A stretch of 64,000 bases of DNA from Streptomyces marincola (lineage in GTDB: Bacteria > Actinomycetota > Actinomycetes > Streptomycetales > Streptomycetaceae), in NCBI RefSeq assembly GCF_020410765.1, contig NZ_CP084541.1, forward strand, positions 2,165,001-2,229,000, in the 5' to 3' direction. The position numbers and the translations under genes were made by a program. The notes under the pieces were generated by a model. It did no database searches and had not been told where the DNA came from. It saw only the letters and a program-made list of their open reading frames with translations. Positions 40,732-51,343 of this stretch are shown one piece after another; within the stretch, counting starts at the first letter, position 1; each line of letters begins with the position of its first letter.

Positions 40732-43339
40732 GCGGGCCGGGCCCCGAGGGGCGCGCCTGCCAGCGCCCGGGCTGCCAGGGCCGGTACGAGGAGGTGGGCG
40801 GCGGCCGGCTGTACTGCGACACGTGCGGTCTTGCGCCCGTGGTCTCGGCCCGGGGCATGATCGGCGGCGTTCCCACGGGCGTGACGGGCAGCGCGCGGCC
40901 CGGCCGGGGCGACTCGTCCGGTTCGGGAACGGGCGGCACGGGAACGGGCGGCACGGCCGCGGCCTCGGACGGCGCGACCCGTTCGAGCGGGAGCGGGAGC
41001 GGTGGCACGGCGTCCTCGTCGCGGTCCCGGTACTCGCACAGGTCCCTGTCCGGCCGGCTCACGCGCTCGGGTTCGACCGCGCTCGCCGGCCGTTCGATCT
41101 CGGTGCGCAGTTCGCGGCCCAGCACGGCGACCTCAGGGCGGGCCAGGCTGGGGGCCGGGCTGGTGACGATGCCGCAGGTGCCCAGGCCCGACCCGCTGTC
41201 CGCCGTGCTTGAGGACCCCGAGGTGCCCGAGCGCAAGCGGTTCTGCGGCAACAGCGAATGCGGCGCGCCGGTGGGCCGCGCCCGGGGCGAACGGCCGGGG
41301 CGCACCGAGGGGTTCTGCACCAAGTGCGGGCACCCGTACTCGTTCCTGCCCAAGCTCCAGCCCGGCGATCTCGTCGGAGGCCAGTACGAGATCGCCGGGT
41401 GCCTGGCGCACGGCGGCCTCGGCTGGATCTACCTGGCGATAGACCGGGCCGTGTCCGACCGCTGGGTGGTGCTCAAGGGCCTGCTCGACACGGGGGACGA
41501 GGACGCGATGGCCGCGGCGATCTCGGAACGGCGCTTCCTCGCCGAGATCGAGCACGCCAGCATCGTCCGCATCTACAACTTCGTCGAGCACCTCGACCCG
41601 CGCACCGGCTCCATGGACGGCTACATCGTCATGGAGTACGTGGGCGGCAAGTCGCTCAAGGAGATCGCCAACTCCCGCCGCACGGCCGGGGGCAGGCGCG
41701 ACCCGCTGCCCGTCGCGCAGGCGTGCGCCTACGGCATCGAGGCGCTGGACGCGCTCGGCTACCTGCACAGCCGCAACCTGCTGTACTGCGACTTCAAGGT
41801 GGACAACGCCATCCAGCAGGACGACCAGCTCAAGCTGATCGACATGGGGGCCGTGCGCCGCATGGACGACCACGAGTCGGCGATCTACGGAACGGTGGGC
41901 TACCAGGCGCCGGAGGTCGCCGAGATCGGCCCCTCGGTCGCGTCCGACCTGTACACGGTGGCCAGGACCCTGGCGGTGCTCACGTTCGACTTCCAGGGCT
42001 ACACCACCGTGTTCGCGGACAGCCTGCCGGAGCCGGAGCACATCGAGGTGTTCCGCGAGTACGAGTCGTTCTACCGGCTCCTGGTGCGGGCCACCGATCC
42101 GGACCCGCGCGCGCGGTTCGCCTCGGCGCAGGAGATGGCGGAACAGCTGACCGGGGTGCTGCGGGAGGTCGTCGCGCTGCGGACCGGGCAGGCGAGGCCC
42201 GCGCTCTCGTCGCTGTTCGGCCCGGAACTGCGGGTGGTCGGGACCGAGCTGCTGCCGCGCCCGGACGGTTCGGTCTCGCGGCTCGGGGTGCGCGCGCGGG
42301 GCCGGCGGGCCGCGGGGCGCGCGGCCGTGCCCGGGCAGCGCACGGCGGCGGCCGGGCCCGGGGCACCGGAAACCCCGGGGGTGCCGGGGGCGCCGCCGAC
42401 CGCGCCGCCCGACCCGCGGCAGGTGGTGCTGGCGCTGCCGCAGCCGCGCGTCGACCCGGGCGATCCGAACGCCGGTTTCCTCGCCGGCCTCGTGGCGGCG
42501 ACTCCCGCCGACCTGGTGGCGGCCCTGCGCTCGGCGCCGGCCGAGTCCGTCGAGCTGCGCGTGCGAGAGCTGCGCGCCTGGCTCGAACTGGGCGGGGAGG
42601 ACGCGGACCTGGCCGTGCGGCAGACGCTCGCGGCGCTGGCCGCGCGGCAGGCGAACGACTGGCGGGTGGTCTGGTACGGCGGGCTCGTCGCGCTGGCCAC
42701 GCGCGACCTGGAGACGGCGGCGCTGGCGTTCGACGCGATGTACGACGCGTTCCCCGGCGAGGTGGCGCCCAAGCTCGCGCTCGCGGTGTGCGCCGAGGCG
42801 CTCGGCCAGCTCGACAACGCGGCCGACTACTACGAGCTGGTGTGGAAGGCCGATCCGAGCCACGTGAGCGCGGCGTTCGGCCTCGCGCGGGTCCGGCTCG
42901 CCGCGGGCGACCGGCGGGCCGCGGTGGCCGCGCTCGAATCCGTCCCCGAGACCTCGGCGCACTGCACCGCGGCGCGGGTCGCCGCGGTGCGGGCGCGGCT
43001 GCGGCGGCGGGAGCCGTCCGAGGACCTGCTGCCCGATCTGCTCGCGGCCGGCGACCAGGTCGCGGGTTTGCGTGCCGCGGGGCTGGAACCATGGCTCGGT
43101 GAACAACTGTCCTGTGAAGTGCTGGGTTCCGCGCTCGACTGGGTGCTCGCCACACCGCAGGGGCAGTCACGACCGCGAATCGACCCGGACAGGCGAGTCC
43201 TGGGTGTCCCCCTGGAGGAGACCGGTATCAGACTTGGTCTCGAACGCTCCTACCGGCGACTCGCCCGGCTGGCGCAAACCAGCACTGAAAGAACCGAACT
43301 GGTGGAAGCGGCCAACCGCTTCCGCCCCAGGACATGGGT

Positions 43340-43343
<4 letters not shown>
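40728..43343 (+). CDS. pknG: PknG-like serine/threonine protein kinase
   Basis: An 871-residue soluble kinase laid out like mycobacterial PknG. An N-terminal zinc ribbon pair (Cys11/16/30/33) and a Ser/Gly-rich linker (50-145) are followed by a rubredoxin-like site (Cys173/178/197/200). The kinase domain (219-480) has CLAHGGLGWIYLAIDR, Lys250 in VVLKG, the catalytic loop YCDFKVDN (Asp355, Asn360), and DMG at 372 in place of DFG. The C-terminal TPR-like region follows. PknG controls glutamate metabolism through FHA proteins of the OdhI/GarA type. Here the FHA partner may be the gene at 46181. GTGA overlap with the previous gene. Confidence 0.9.
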
Positions 43344-44713
<1,370 letters not shown>

Positions 44714-44721
44714 CGCGGGGT

Positions 44722-44747
44722 CCCGCCCGCCGCGCGCGGCGGGCGGG
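44722..44747 (+). terminator. GC hairpin inside the kinase operon
   Basis: Nearly gapless 12-bp stem in the 82-bp gap between the phosphatase and VWA genes, without a T tract. It may dampen read-through within the operon or protect the upstream message. Confidence 0.35.
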
Positions 44748-44795
44748 GCGGGCGGCCGGGACACCGAAGAACCGAACAGCCGAGGAGCCGAGGCC

Positions 44796-46160
44796 ATGGC
44801 CGACTTCGTCAAGTCCCGTACGCCGCGGTTCGGCGTCGACGTGTACCAGAACGCCTACCTGCCGGCGGGCGCGCGCGAGGTGCACGCGATCGTGACGGTC
44901 ACCGCGACCGGCAGCGGCGGCCGGCCGGTGCCGGGGGGCGAGCCCGCCGACGGCCCGGAGGCGGCCGTGGTGATCATGGTGGACTGCTCCGGTTCGATGG
45001 AGTACCCGCAGGAGAAGATGCGCGGCGCGCGGCAGGCCACCGCGGCGGCGATCGACGCCCTGCGGGACGGCGTGGCGTTCGCGGTGGTCGCGGGCACCCA
45101 CAGGGCCGCCGAGGTGTACCCGGGCGGCGGGCGGCTCGCCGTCGCGTCGCAGGCCGCCAAGGCCGCGGCGCGCGAGGCGCTGCGCGGCCTGAGGGCGTCG
45201 GGCGGCACCGCGATCGGGACGTGGCTGCGGCTCGCGGGGGAGCTGCTGGCGACCACGCCGGCCGGGATCAGGCACGGCATCCTGCTGACGGACGGGCGCA
45301 ACGAGCACGAGACCCCCGAGGAGCTGCGGGCGGCGCTCGACGCCCAGGCGGGCCGGTTCACGTGCGACGCGCGGGGGGTCGGCACCGACTGGGACGTGGC
45401 CGAGGTCACCTCGATCGCGTCGGCGCTGCTCGGCAGCGCGGACATCGTCGCGGAACCCGGGGGCCTGGCGGCCGACTTCACAATGCTGATGGAGTCGGCG
45501 ATGGGCAAGGGCATCGGCGATGTGGGGCTGCGGCTGTGGACTCCGCAGGGAGCGTCCGTCCGGTTCGTCAAGCAGGTCGCGCCAACCGTGGAAGATCTCA
45601 CTGCGCGGCGCTCGGACTCCCCGCCGCGTTCGGGGGACTACCCGACCGGTTCGTGGGGCGACGAGTCCCGCGACTACCACGTCTGCGTCGAGGTGCCGGC
45701 GGCGGCCGTGGGCCACGAGATGCTCGCGGCGCGGGTCGCGCTGATCGTGCCCGACCCGGAGGACCCGGCCGGAACGCCCGCGCAGGTACTGGGAAACGGC
45801 CTGGTCAGAGCCGTGTGGACGGATGACATCGAGGCCGCGACCGCCGTCAGCCCGCAGGTCGCCCACTACACGGGGCAGGCGGAACTGGCCCGCGCGATCA
45901 AGGACGGTCTCGCACTGCGCAGGCGCGGCGACGAGACGGGCGCGACGGCCAGGCTCGGCCGCGCGGTGGCGCTCGCGCACGGTTCCGGGAACGAGGAGAC
46001 GGCGAAACTGCTCGCGAAGGTGGTGGACGTGGAGGACGCCGTGGCAGGTACTGTTCGACTGAAAGCAACAGTCGCCGAGGCCGACGAGATGACCCTGGAG
46101 ACGCGGTCGACCAAGACGGTCCGGGTGAAGAAGCCGGACCGGGACGAGAGACACACGTGA
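44796..46160 (+). CDS. VWA-domain protein of the kinase operon
   Basis: A 454-residue cytoplasmic protein with a von Willebrand factor A domain at about 55-220. The metal-ion-dependent adhesion site is complete: DCSGSM (Asp63, Ser65, Ser67), the Thr in SGGTAIGTW and the Asp in LLTDGRNE. The C-terminal half has beta-rich segments and ends in a charged TKTVRVKKPDRDERHT tail. Such proteins act as protein-binding modules. Its position between the PP2C and FHA genes suggests a complex with the kinase system. The ATG at 44796 follows a GAGGAG-like site. Confidence 0.87.
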   Translation: MADFVKSRTPRFGVDVYQNAYLPAGAREVHAIVTVTATGSGGRPVPGGEPADGPEAAVVIMVDCSGSMEYPQEKMRGARQATAAAIDALRDGVAFAVVAGTHRAAEVYPGGGRLAVASQAAKAAAREALRGLRASGGTAIGTWLRLAGELLATTPAGIRHGILLTDGRNEHETPEELRAALDAQAGRFTCDARGVGTDWDVAEVTSIASALLGSADIVAEPGGLAADFTMLMESAMGKGIGDVGLRLWTPQGASVRFVKQVAPTVEDLTARRSDSPPRSGDYPTGSWGDESRDYHVCVEVPAAAVGHEMLAARVALIVPDPEDPAGTPAQVLGNGLVRAVWTDDIEAATAVSPQVAHYTGQAELARAIKDGLALRRRGDETGATARLGRAVALAHGSGNEETAKLLAKVVDVEDAVAGTVRLKATVAEADEMTLETRSTKTVRVKKPDRDERHT

Positions 46161-46180
46161 CGTGAGGGGGAGGCAGTAAC

Positions 46181-47440
46181 GTGCCGACTTGCCCGAACGG
46201 CCACCAGTCGGGGGCCGAGGACTGGTGCGAGGTGTGCGGCCACCGCATGCCCGATCCCGCCGCGTCGCCCCCTCCCCCGCCGCCGTTCCCCGGCCAGTCC
46301 CGGGGGCCGCAGGGCGGACCCCCGCAGCCGCCGCCCTACCCGGGACAGGACGGACCCCCCACACCCCCGCCCTACCCGGGACAGGACACCGGGCACGGCA
46401 CCCACCAACCACCCCCGTACCCGGGACAGGACACAGGACCCGGCGCCCGGCCGCCGTTCCCAGGCCAGGACAGCGGGCGCGGGCCCGGCCCGCAGCAGCC
46501 GCCGCCGTTCCCCGGCCAGTCGCAGGGGCCGCAGGGCGGACCCCCGCAGCCGCCGCCCTACCCGGGACAGGACGGACCCCCCACACCCCCGCCCTACCCG
46601 GGACAGGACACCGGGCACGGCACCCACCAACCACCCCCGTACCCAGGCCAGGACACAGGACCCGGCGCCCGGCCGCCGTTCCCAGGCCAGGAGAGCAGCA
46701 GCCCGCCCGGCTTCCCCGGCGGTCCCGCCACCGCGCCCATCCCGCAGGCCGACGTGTGCCCCGCGTGCCGGACGCCGCGCGAGGCCCAGGCGCCGTTCTG
46801 CGAGAACTGCCGGTACAACTTCCTGACGAACTCGCCGACCACCTACATACCGCCCACTCCCCCGGCGCCGCCCGGGCCGCCGCAGCCCGTTCCGGGGCAG
46901 CGGCAGCCCGACTACGGGCAGCAGCCGCCCGCGGGCCCGCCGGCGAGCGGCGACTGGATGCTGCCGCCGCCCGCCCAGCCGGCGCCCGGCCCCGGCGCGC
47001 CCCCGTACCCGGGGGCGCCGGGCGGGCAGCAGCCGGCCGGCTGGCTGGTGGGCATCGGCCCCGACCCCGACTACTTCGCGGCCATGATGCGGCGTTCCGG
47101 GCCCGAGGCGGCGCAGCTCACGCTGCCCGCGTACGCGCCGGAGCAGCGGCTGCCGCTGAACGGGCCGCAGGTCACGATCGGCCGCCGCCGCCAGTCCACC
47201 GGCGAGGCACCCGACATCGACCTGTCGCACCCGCCGGAGGACCCGGGCGTCTCGCACCAGCACGCGATCCTGGTGCAGCAGCAGGACGGCGCCTGGGCCG
47301 TGGTGGACCAGGACTCGACGAACGGCACCACGGTGAACGGGGCCGAGGACCCGATCCGGCCGTTCGTGCCCGTCCCCCTCCAGGAGGGCGACCGCATCCA
47401 CATCGGCGCCTGGACCACGCTGACCCTCTACCGCGGCTGA
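46181..47440 (+). CDS. FHA-domain protein with Pro-rich repeats and zinc ribbons
   Basis: A 419-residue protein whose C-terminal FHA domain (about 325-415: VTIGRRRQ, DIDLSHPPEDPGVSHQHAIL, DQDSTNGTTVNG) binds phosphothreonine peptides. The N-terminus is a zinc ribbon (CPNGH...CEVCG). A long low-complexity section of PPPYPGQD-type units follows, then a second ribbon (CPACRTP...CENC). The Pro-rich section contains an exact in-frame 74-residue duplication. It probably acts as the phospho-dependent effector of the PknG-like kinase, like GarA/OdhI but far larger. ATG start or GTG start at 46181 is preceded by GGGGGAGG. Last gene of the operon. Confidence 0.88.
   Translation: MPTCPNGHQSGAEDWCEVCGHRMPDPAASPPPPPPFPGQSRGPQGGPPQPPPYPGQDGPPTPPPYPGQDTGHGTHQPPPYPGQDTGPGARPPFPGQDSGRGPGPQQPPPFPGQSQGPQGGPPQPPPYPGQDGPPTPPPYPGQDTGHGTHQPPPYPGQDTGPGARPPFPGQESSSPPGFPGGPATAPIPQADVCPACRTPREAQAPFCENCRYNFLTNSPTTYIPPTPPAPPGPPQPVPGQRQPDYGQQPPAGPPASGDWMLPPPAQPAPGPGAPPYPGAPGGQQPAGWLVGIGPDPDYFAAMMRRSGPEAAQLTLPAYAPEQRLPLNGPQVTIGRRRQSTGEAPDIDLSHPPEDPGVSHQHAILVQQQDGAWAVVDQDSTNGTTVNGAEDPIRPFVPVPLQEGDRIHIGAWTTLTLYRG
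46278..46692 (+). repeat. Tandem 222-bp repeat inside the FHA gene
   Basis: The segment at about 46278-46470 recurs at 46500-46692 with very few changes (offset 222, a multiple of 3). The duplication keeps the frame and doubles the PPPYPGQD-rich linker. The near-identity points to a recent event or ongoing homogenisation. Confidence 0.9.
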
Positions 47441-47473
47441 GTCCGCGGCCGGGTCCGTCGAACGGCCGGGCCG

Positions 47474-47513
47474 CGGAACGGTCTGGGTCGCGGAACGATC
47501 GAGCCGCGGAACG
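47474..47513 (+). repeat. Short tandem repeat before the ABC genes
   Basis: CGGAACG recurs at 47474, 47491 and 47507 within units of 16-17 bp (CGCGGAACGATCG). It lies in the 139-bp gap between the FHA gene and the ABC transporter. One turn and a half of spacing is compatible with protein-binding sites, but no regulator is known. Confidence 0.5.
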
Positions 47514-47566
47514 ATCGGGTCCGGATCGTGACCGGTCCCGGTCCGGAACGTTTCGGAACCGGACAC

Positions 47567-47572
47567 TACTAT
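47567..47572 (+). promoter_or_regulatory. Possible -10 box of a leaderless transcript
   Basis: TACTAT lies so that transcription would begin 7-8 bases later, at or next to the GTG start at 47580. No ribosome site precedes that GTG. The -35 region is not obvious. Confidence 0.4.
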
Positions 47573-47579
47573 CGGCCAA

Positions 47580-48314
47580 GTGATCGACAACACGGCCGCG
47601 ATAGCCGTCGAGGGCCTGCGCAAGCGCTACGGGGACGTGCAGGCCGTCGACGGGGTGTCGTTCGAGGTCGCCAGGGGCGAGTTCTACGGCATCCTCGGGC
47701 CGAACGGCGCGGGCAAGACCACCACGCTCGAACTCGTCGAGGGGCTGCGCGAACCCGACGAGGGCAGCGCTCGCCTCCTGGGCGAGCCCGCCTGGCCGCG
47801 CCGCAAGGACCTGCTGCGCCGCATCGGCGTGCAGCTCCAGGCGTCGGCGTTCTTCGAGAAGCTGACCGCCAGGGAGCAGATCCGCACCTTCGCCGCCCTC
47901 TACGACGTGCCGCGCGAACGGGCCGACGCCATGCTGGAGTCGGTCGGGCTCACCGACAAGCGCGATGTCCGCGACGACATGCTGTCCGGCGGCCAGGCGC
48001 AGCGTCTTTCGATCGCGTGCGCGCTGGTCCACGATCCCGAGCTGGTCTTCCTCGACGAGCCGACCACCGGCCTCGACCCGCAGGCCAGGCGCAACCTGTG
48101 GGACCTGCTGCGCGGCCTCAACTCGGCAGGCCGCACCGTGGTGCTGACGACGCATTACATGGACGAGGCCGAGCTGCTGTGCGACCGGGTCGCGATCATG
48201 GACGCCGGCCGCATCCTGCGGGTCGGGCCGCCGGCCGACCTCATCCGCGAACTCGGCGTGGACACCCTGGAGGACGTCTTCCTCCAGCTGACCGGTCGGG
48301 AGTACCGCGAGTGA
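47580..48314 (+). CDS. ABC transporter ATP-binding protein
   Basis: A 244-residue ATPase of a two-component ABC-2 exporter. Walker A is GPNGAGKTT, the signature is LSGGQAQRLS, Walker B LVFLDEPTTG and the switch His lies in LTTHYMDEAEL. It is typical of the DrrA/antibiotic- or lipid-exporter branch. It starts at GTG 47580 without a ribosome site (possibly leaderless) and overlaps the permease gene (GTGA). Substrate unknown. Confidence 0.93.
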   Translation: MIDNTAAIAVEGLRKRYGDVQAVDGVSFEVARGEFYGILGPNGAGKTTTLELVEGLREPDEGSARLLGEPAWPRRKDLLRRIGVQLQASAFFEKLTAREQIRTFAALYDVPRERADAMLESVGLTDKRDVRDDMLSGGQAQRLSIACALVHDPELVFLDEPTTGLDPQARRNLWDLLRGLNSAGRTVVLTTHYMDEAELLCDRVAIMDAGRILRVGPPADLIRELGVDTLEDVFLQLTGREYRE

Positions 48315-49375
48315 ACGCGTTCCGCAGCCTGTCGTGGGCGATGACCGTGGGACTGGTGCGGGACCGCACCGCCGTGTTCTTCATGCTGGTCTTCCCGCTG
48401 ATGTTCCTGGCGCTGTTCGGCGCGCTGTTCCAGAACGACTCGGCGCCCCGGTCGACCATCGTGCAGGTGGGCGACGTGGAGGTGCTGGACGAGATGCCGG
48501 ACGAGCGGTTCGCGACGCTGTCCGACGCGCTGACCGTCGAACGCGCCGCCGACCGAGACGAGGCGCTGGAACGCGTGCGCGACGGCGAGGTCGACGCCGT
48601 CGTGTGGGAGGCGGAAGGACGCGTCGAACTGCGGTTCTCGGCGGCCGACCCGGCCCGCGCCGGCACCGTGCAGGGCCTGATGCAGTCCGTCGTGCAGGGC
48701 GCCAACCTCGACGCCACCGGGCAGCCGCCCGCCTTCGAACTCGCCCTGGGCCAGGTCGAGGACGAGTCGGTCAAGCCGATCCAGTACCTCACGCCCGGGC
48801 TCCTCGGCTGGGCCGTCGCCATGGGCGCGTCGTTCATGTCCGCGTTCACGCTCGTCCAGTGGCGCCGCAGGCGCATCCTGCGCCGGCTGTGGCTCGCGCC
48901 CGTCGGCGCGGGCACGGTGATCAGCGCGCGCATCGGCGTCAGCCTGGCGTTCGCCTTCGCGCAGGTGGCGATCTTCCTGGCCGTGGCCACCATCCCGTTC
49001 TACGGACTCGAACTGACCGGCTCATGGTGGCTGGTGCTGCCGCTGGTCGCGTGCGGCACGCTCGCGTTCATGTCGATCGGGCTGCTCATCGGCGCCTGGG
49101 CCAAGACCGACGAGGCGGCGAACGGCGCGCTGCAAGTGGTCATCCTGCCGATGGCGTTCCTCTCCGGCTCGTTCTTCCCGACCGACGACATGCCGGGCTG
49201 GCTCGGCGCGGTCGCCGACTTCCTGCCCCTCGCGCACCTCAACTCGGCCATCTCCGACGTGCTCTCGCGCGGCGGCGGCTGGGGCGAGGCGCTGCCCACG
49301 ATGGGCGGGCTGCTGCTGTTCACCGCGGTGGTCACCGCCATCGCGGCGCGCCTGTTCCGCTGGGACAGCGCGTAG
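48311..49375 (+). CDS. ABC-2 type transporter permease
   Basis: A 354-residue permease with helix 1 near residues 20-42 (TAVFFMLVFPLMFLALFGAL), an extracytoplasmic domain of about 130 residues, and a C-terminal group of five helices (GLLGWAVAMGASFMSAFTLV; VSLAFAFAQVAIFLAV; LVLPLVACGTLAFMSIGLLI; a helix ending PMAFLSGSFFP; and a final one). Translationally coupled to the ATPase. The SGSFFP segment is typical of ABC-2 exporters. Substrate unknown. Confidence 0.92.
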   Translation: MNAFRSLSWAMTVGLVRDRTAVFFMLVFPLMFLALFGALFQNDSAPRSTIVQVGDVEVLDEMPDERFATLSDALTVERAADRDEALERVRDGEVDAVVWEAEGRVELRFSAADPARAGTVQGLMQSVVQGANLDATGQPPAFELALGQVEDESVKPIQYLTPGLLGWAVAMGASFMSAFTLVQWRRRRILRRLWLAPVGAGTVISARIGVSLAFAFAQVAIFLAVATIPFYGLELTGSWWLVLPLVACGTLAFMSIGLLIGAWAKTDEAANGALQVVILPMAFLSGSFFPTDDMPGWLGAVADFLPLAHLNSAISDVLSRGGGWGEALPTMGGLLLFTAVVTAIAARLFRWDSA

Positions 49376-49396
49376 GGCCGGGCCGCTGGCCCGGCC
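49376..49396. terminator. Terminator between the ABC permease and aminotransferase genes
   Basis: Perfect 9-bp stem GGCCGGGCC/GGCCCGGCC with a 3-base loop, starting at the permease stop. It lies between converging genes. Confidence 0.65.
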
Positions 49397-49423
49397 GACG
49401 GCCGCGGCGTCCGGGCCCGCGCC

Positions 49424-50584
49424 TCAGCCGAACGCCGCCAGGAAGCGCTCGCGCAGGCCCTCCAGACGCGCCTCCGGCTCGTTCGCGAACACCAGGCGCA
49501 GGTGGCCCGCGCCGCTCGGCCCCCAGCCGGTCATGGGCGTCGCGGCGACCCTGCCGCGCTCGAACAGCCGTCGCGAGGCGGCCTCGGGGGTGAGGCCCAT
49601 GGCTTCGGTGTCGACGAGCAGGGACCACCCCCCGTGCGGGCGGACGCAGGGGTAGTCGGCCAGTTCGCGCAGCACGAGGGCGGCGCGCCGCTGCCAGACG
49701 CCGGTCGCCGCGGCGACGTCGGCCTCGGCGTCCGGGGCCGTCAGCGCGGCGGCCACCGCCTCCTGGGCGATGCCGACCTGGCAGACCACGTTCGTCAGCC
49801 CCACCAGGCCGACGTCGCCCATGACGCGCGCGGGGCCCACGACCCAGCCGACCCGCCAGCCGATCATGCGCAGTTCCTTGCTCGCCGAGCCCACGGTGAT
49901 GGTGCGCCCGGCGAGCCCCGGGTGCGCGGCCGGCGGTTCCGGGCGCCGGCCGTCGAAGCGTATGCGCTCCATCGCGGCGTCGTGGACCACCCAGCAGTCC
50001 CGTCCGGCCACGGCCCCGGCCAGCGCGTCCCAGTGGCGGCGGTCGAGGACGGCTCCCGTGGGCATCGCGGGCGACATCACGAGAACGGCCGCGGTGTCCG
50101 GGCCGACGGCGGCGGCGAGCGCGTCCGGGTCGGTCTCCCAGCCGTCCCGCGTGCGGGTGGACGGCACGTGGCGCGGTATGCCGCCGGCGAGCCGCACGCG
50201 GTTGACCAGTCCGGCGTAGACCGGGTCGGCGAGCACGACCTCGCGGCCCGGCTCGACGAGGGCGAGCAGGACGTTGAGCACGCCGTTGAGGCCGCCGGCG
50301 ACGCCCACGCACTCCGTGTCCGGGTCGTACGACACGCCGGTGAGCGCGCCGACGTGGGCGGCGGCGGCCTCGCGCAGCGCGCGCTGCCCGCGGAAGGGCA
50401 GGTAGCTGTTGGCCGCGTCCTCGTCCACCGCGCGGCGCGTGGCCTCCAACGCGACGCGCGGCGGCCTCAGATCCGTGTCCAGGTTCTCCAGCCGCAGCAG
50501 GTCGGGGTCCTGTGCGGCATCCGCCGCGTCGCCCATCTCGTCCACGCCGATACCGGGAATGTGGCGCAACCGCGAGACGGCCAT
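49424..50584 (-). CDS. PLP-dependent aminotransferase, class I/II
   Basis: A 386-residue fold-type I aminotransferase. The PLP lysine lies in ITVGSASKELRMIGWRVGW. Other family segments are NSYLPFRGQRALREAAAAHV, VGVAGGLNGVLNVLLALVEP, VLADPVYAGLVNRV and VLVMSPAMPTGAVLDRRHW, where a usual Asn-Pro is Met/Pro-rich. The C-terminus has the substrate-carboxylate Arg region GAGHLRLVFANE. It is divergent from the XRE-cupin regulator at 50656, with a shared palindrome, so that protein probably controls it. Substrate unknown. Confidence 0.9.
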   Translation of the reverse strand: MAVSRLRHIPGIGVDEMGDAADAAQDPDLLRLENLDTDLRPPRVALEATRRAVDEDAANSYLPFRGQRALREAAAAHVGALTGVSYDPDTECVGVAGGLNGVLNVLLALVEPGREVVLADPVYAGLVNRVRLAGGIPRHVPSTRTRDGWETDPDALAAAVGPDTAAVLVMSPAMPTGAVLDRRHWDALAGAVAGRDCWVVHDAAMERIRFDGRRPEPPAAHPGLAGRTITVGSASKELRMIGWRVGWVVGPARVMGDVGLVGLTNVVCQVGIAQEAVAAALTAPDAEADVAAATGVWQRRAALVLRELADYPCVRPHGGWSLLVDTEAMGLTPEAASRRLFERGRVAATPMTGWGPSGAGHLRLVFANEPEARLEGLRERFLAAFG

Positions 50585-50608
50585 GGGGCCTCCGTTCCTC
50601 GTGCCGAA

Positions 50609-50626
50609 CGTTCCGTAAACGGAACG
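50609..50626. promoter_or_regulatory. 18-bp palindromic operator in the divergent promoter
   Basis: CGTTCCGTAAACGGAACG has 8-bp perfect arms and lies in the middle of the 71-bp gap between the aminotransferase and the XRE-cupin gene. A binding site for that regulator acting on both promoters is the simplest reading. Confidence 0.6.
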
Positions 50627-50655
50627 CTAGGCAGCGGGCGACGTACAGTCAAGGC

Positions 50656-51237
50656 ATGGCCAACGATCGTGCGCTGCCGAGGGAAACCACGGACCTGGCC
50701 CGCCACGTGGGCCGACGCCTGCGGGAGCTCCGCGAGGAGCAGGGCCTCTCCCTGTCCGAACTCGCCCGGCGGGCGGGGCTCGGCAAGGCCACGCTCTCCG
50801 AACTGGAGGGCGGGCGGCGCAATCCCACGCTCGACACCCTGTACGCCCTGACCACCGCGCTGCGCACGCACCTGACCGCCGTGCTCGCGCCCGCCGTCGA
50901 ACACGCCGAGATCTCCGGCGGCGCGGTACGCGCGGTGCTGCTCGAACGGTACCGGGACGAGCGGGCGACCACGGAGGCGTTCCGCATACGCCTCCGCGCG
51001 GGCACGGCCTCGGAGTCGTCGGCCCACCTGCCCGGCACCACGGAACGCCTCGTCGTCCTCGGCGGCACCGCCCGCGTGGGCACCTCGGCCGCGCCCTCCC
51101 TCGTGGGTCCTGGCGAGGAGACGGCCTGGGCCGCCGACGTCCCGCACGTGTACGGGGCCCCGGACGAGGATGTGGACGCCCTGCTGTTCGTCCGCTACCC
51201 GCACCACGGCGGCTCCGGCGGGGCCTCCGCCCGCTGA
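50656..51237 (+). CDS. XRE-cupin transcriptional regulator
   Basis: A 193-residue regulator. The helix-turn-helix at residues 15-70 (LRELREEQGLSLSELARRAG, then KATLSELEGGRRNPTLDTLY) is followed by a cupin barrel at about 90-185 (TERLVVLGGTARVGTS...LVGPGEETAWAADVPHVY). XRE-cupin proteins sense a small molecule in the barrel and usually control an adjacent divergent gene, here the aminotransferase. The ATG at 50656 follows AAGG. The palindrome at 50609 is the likely operator. Confidence 0.9.
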   Translation: MANDRALPRETTDLARHVGRRLRELREEQGLSLSELARRAGLGKATLSELEGGRRNPTLDTLYALTTALRTHLTAVLAPAVEHAEISGGAVRAVLLERYRDERATTEAFRIRLRAGTASESSAHLPGTTERLVVLGGTARVGTSAAPSLVGPGEETAWAADVPHVYGAPDEDVDALLFVRYPHHGGSGGASAR

Positions 51238-51343
51238 CCTGGCCGCGCCCTCCGGGCGGGGGCGTGCGGGTGCCGTCACTGTCCGCCGCTGGCTGTACCG
51301 TACCGGCTGCACCACACGACGTTCGGCAACACTGAGGAACCAC

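Noticed and set aside
46278..46692. CRISPR-like appearance of regularly spaced repeats
   Set aside because: Units are coding, in frame, and Pro-rich; there are no uniform spacers and no cas genes.
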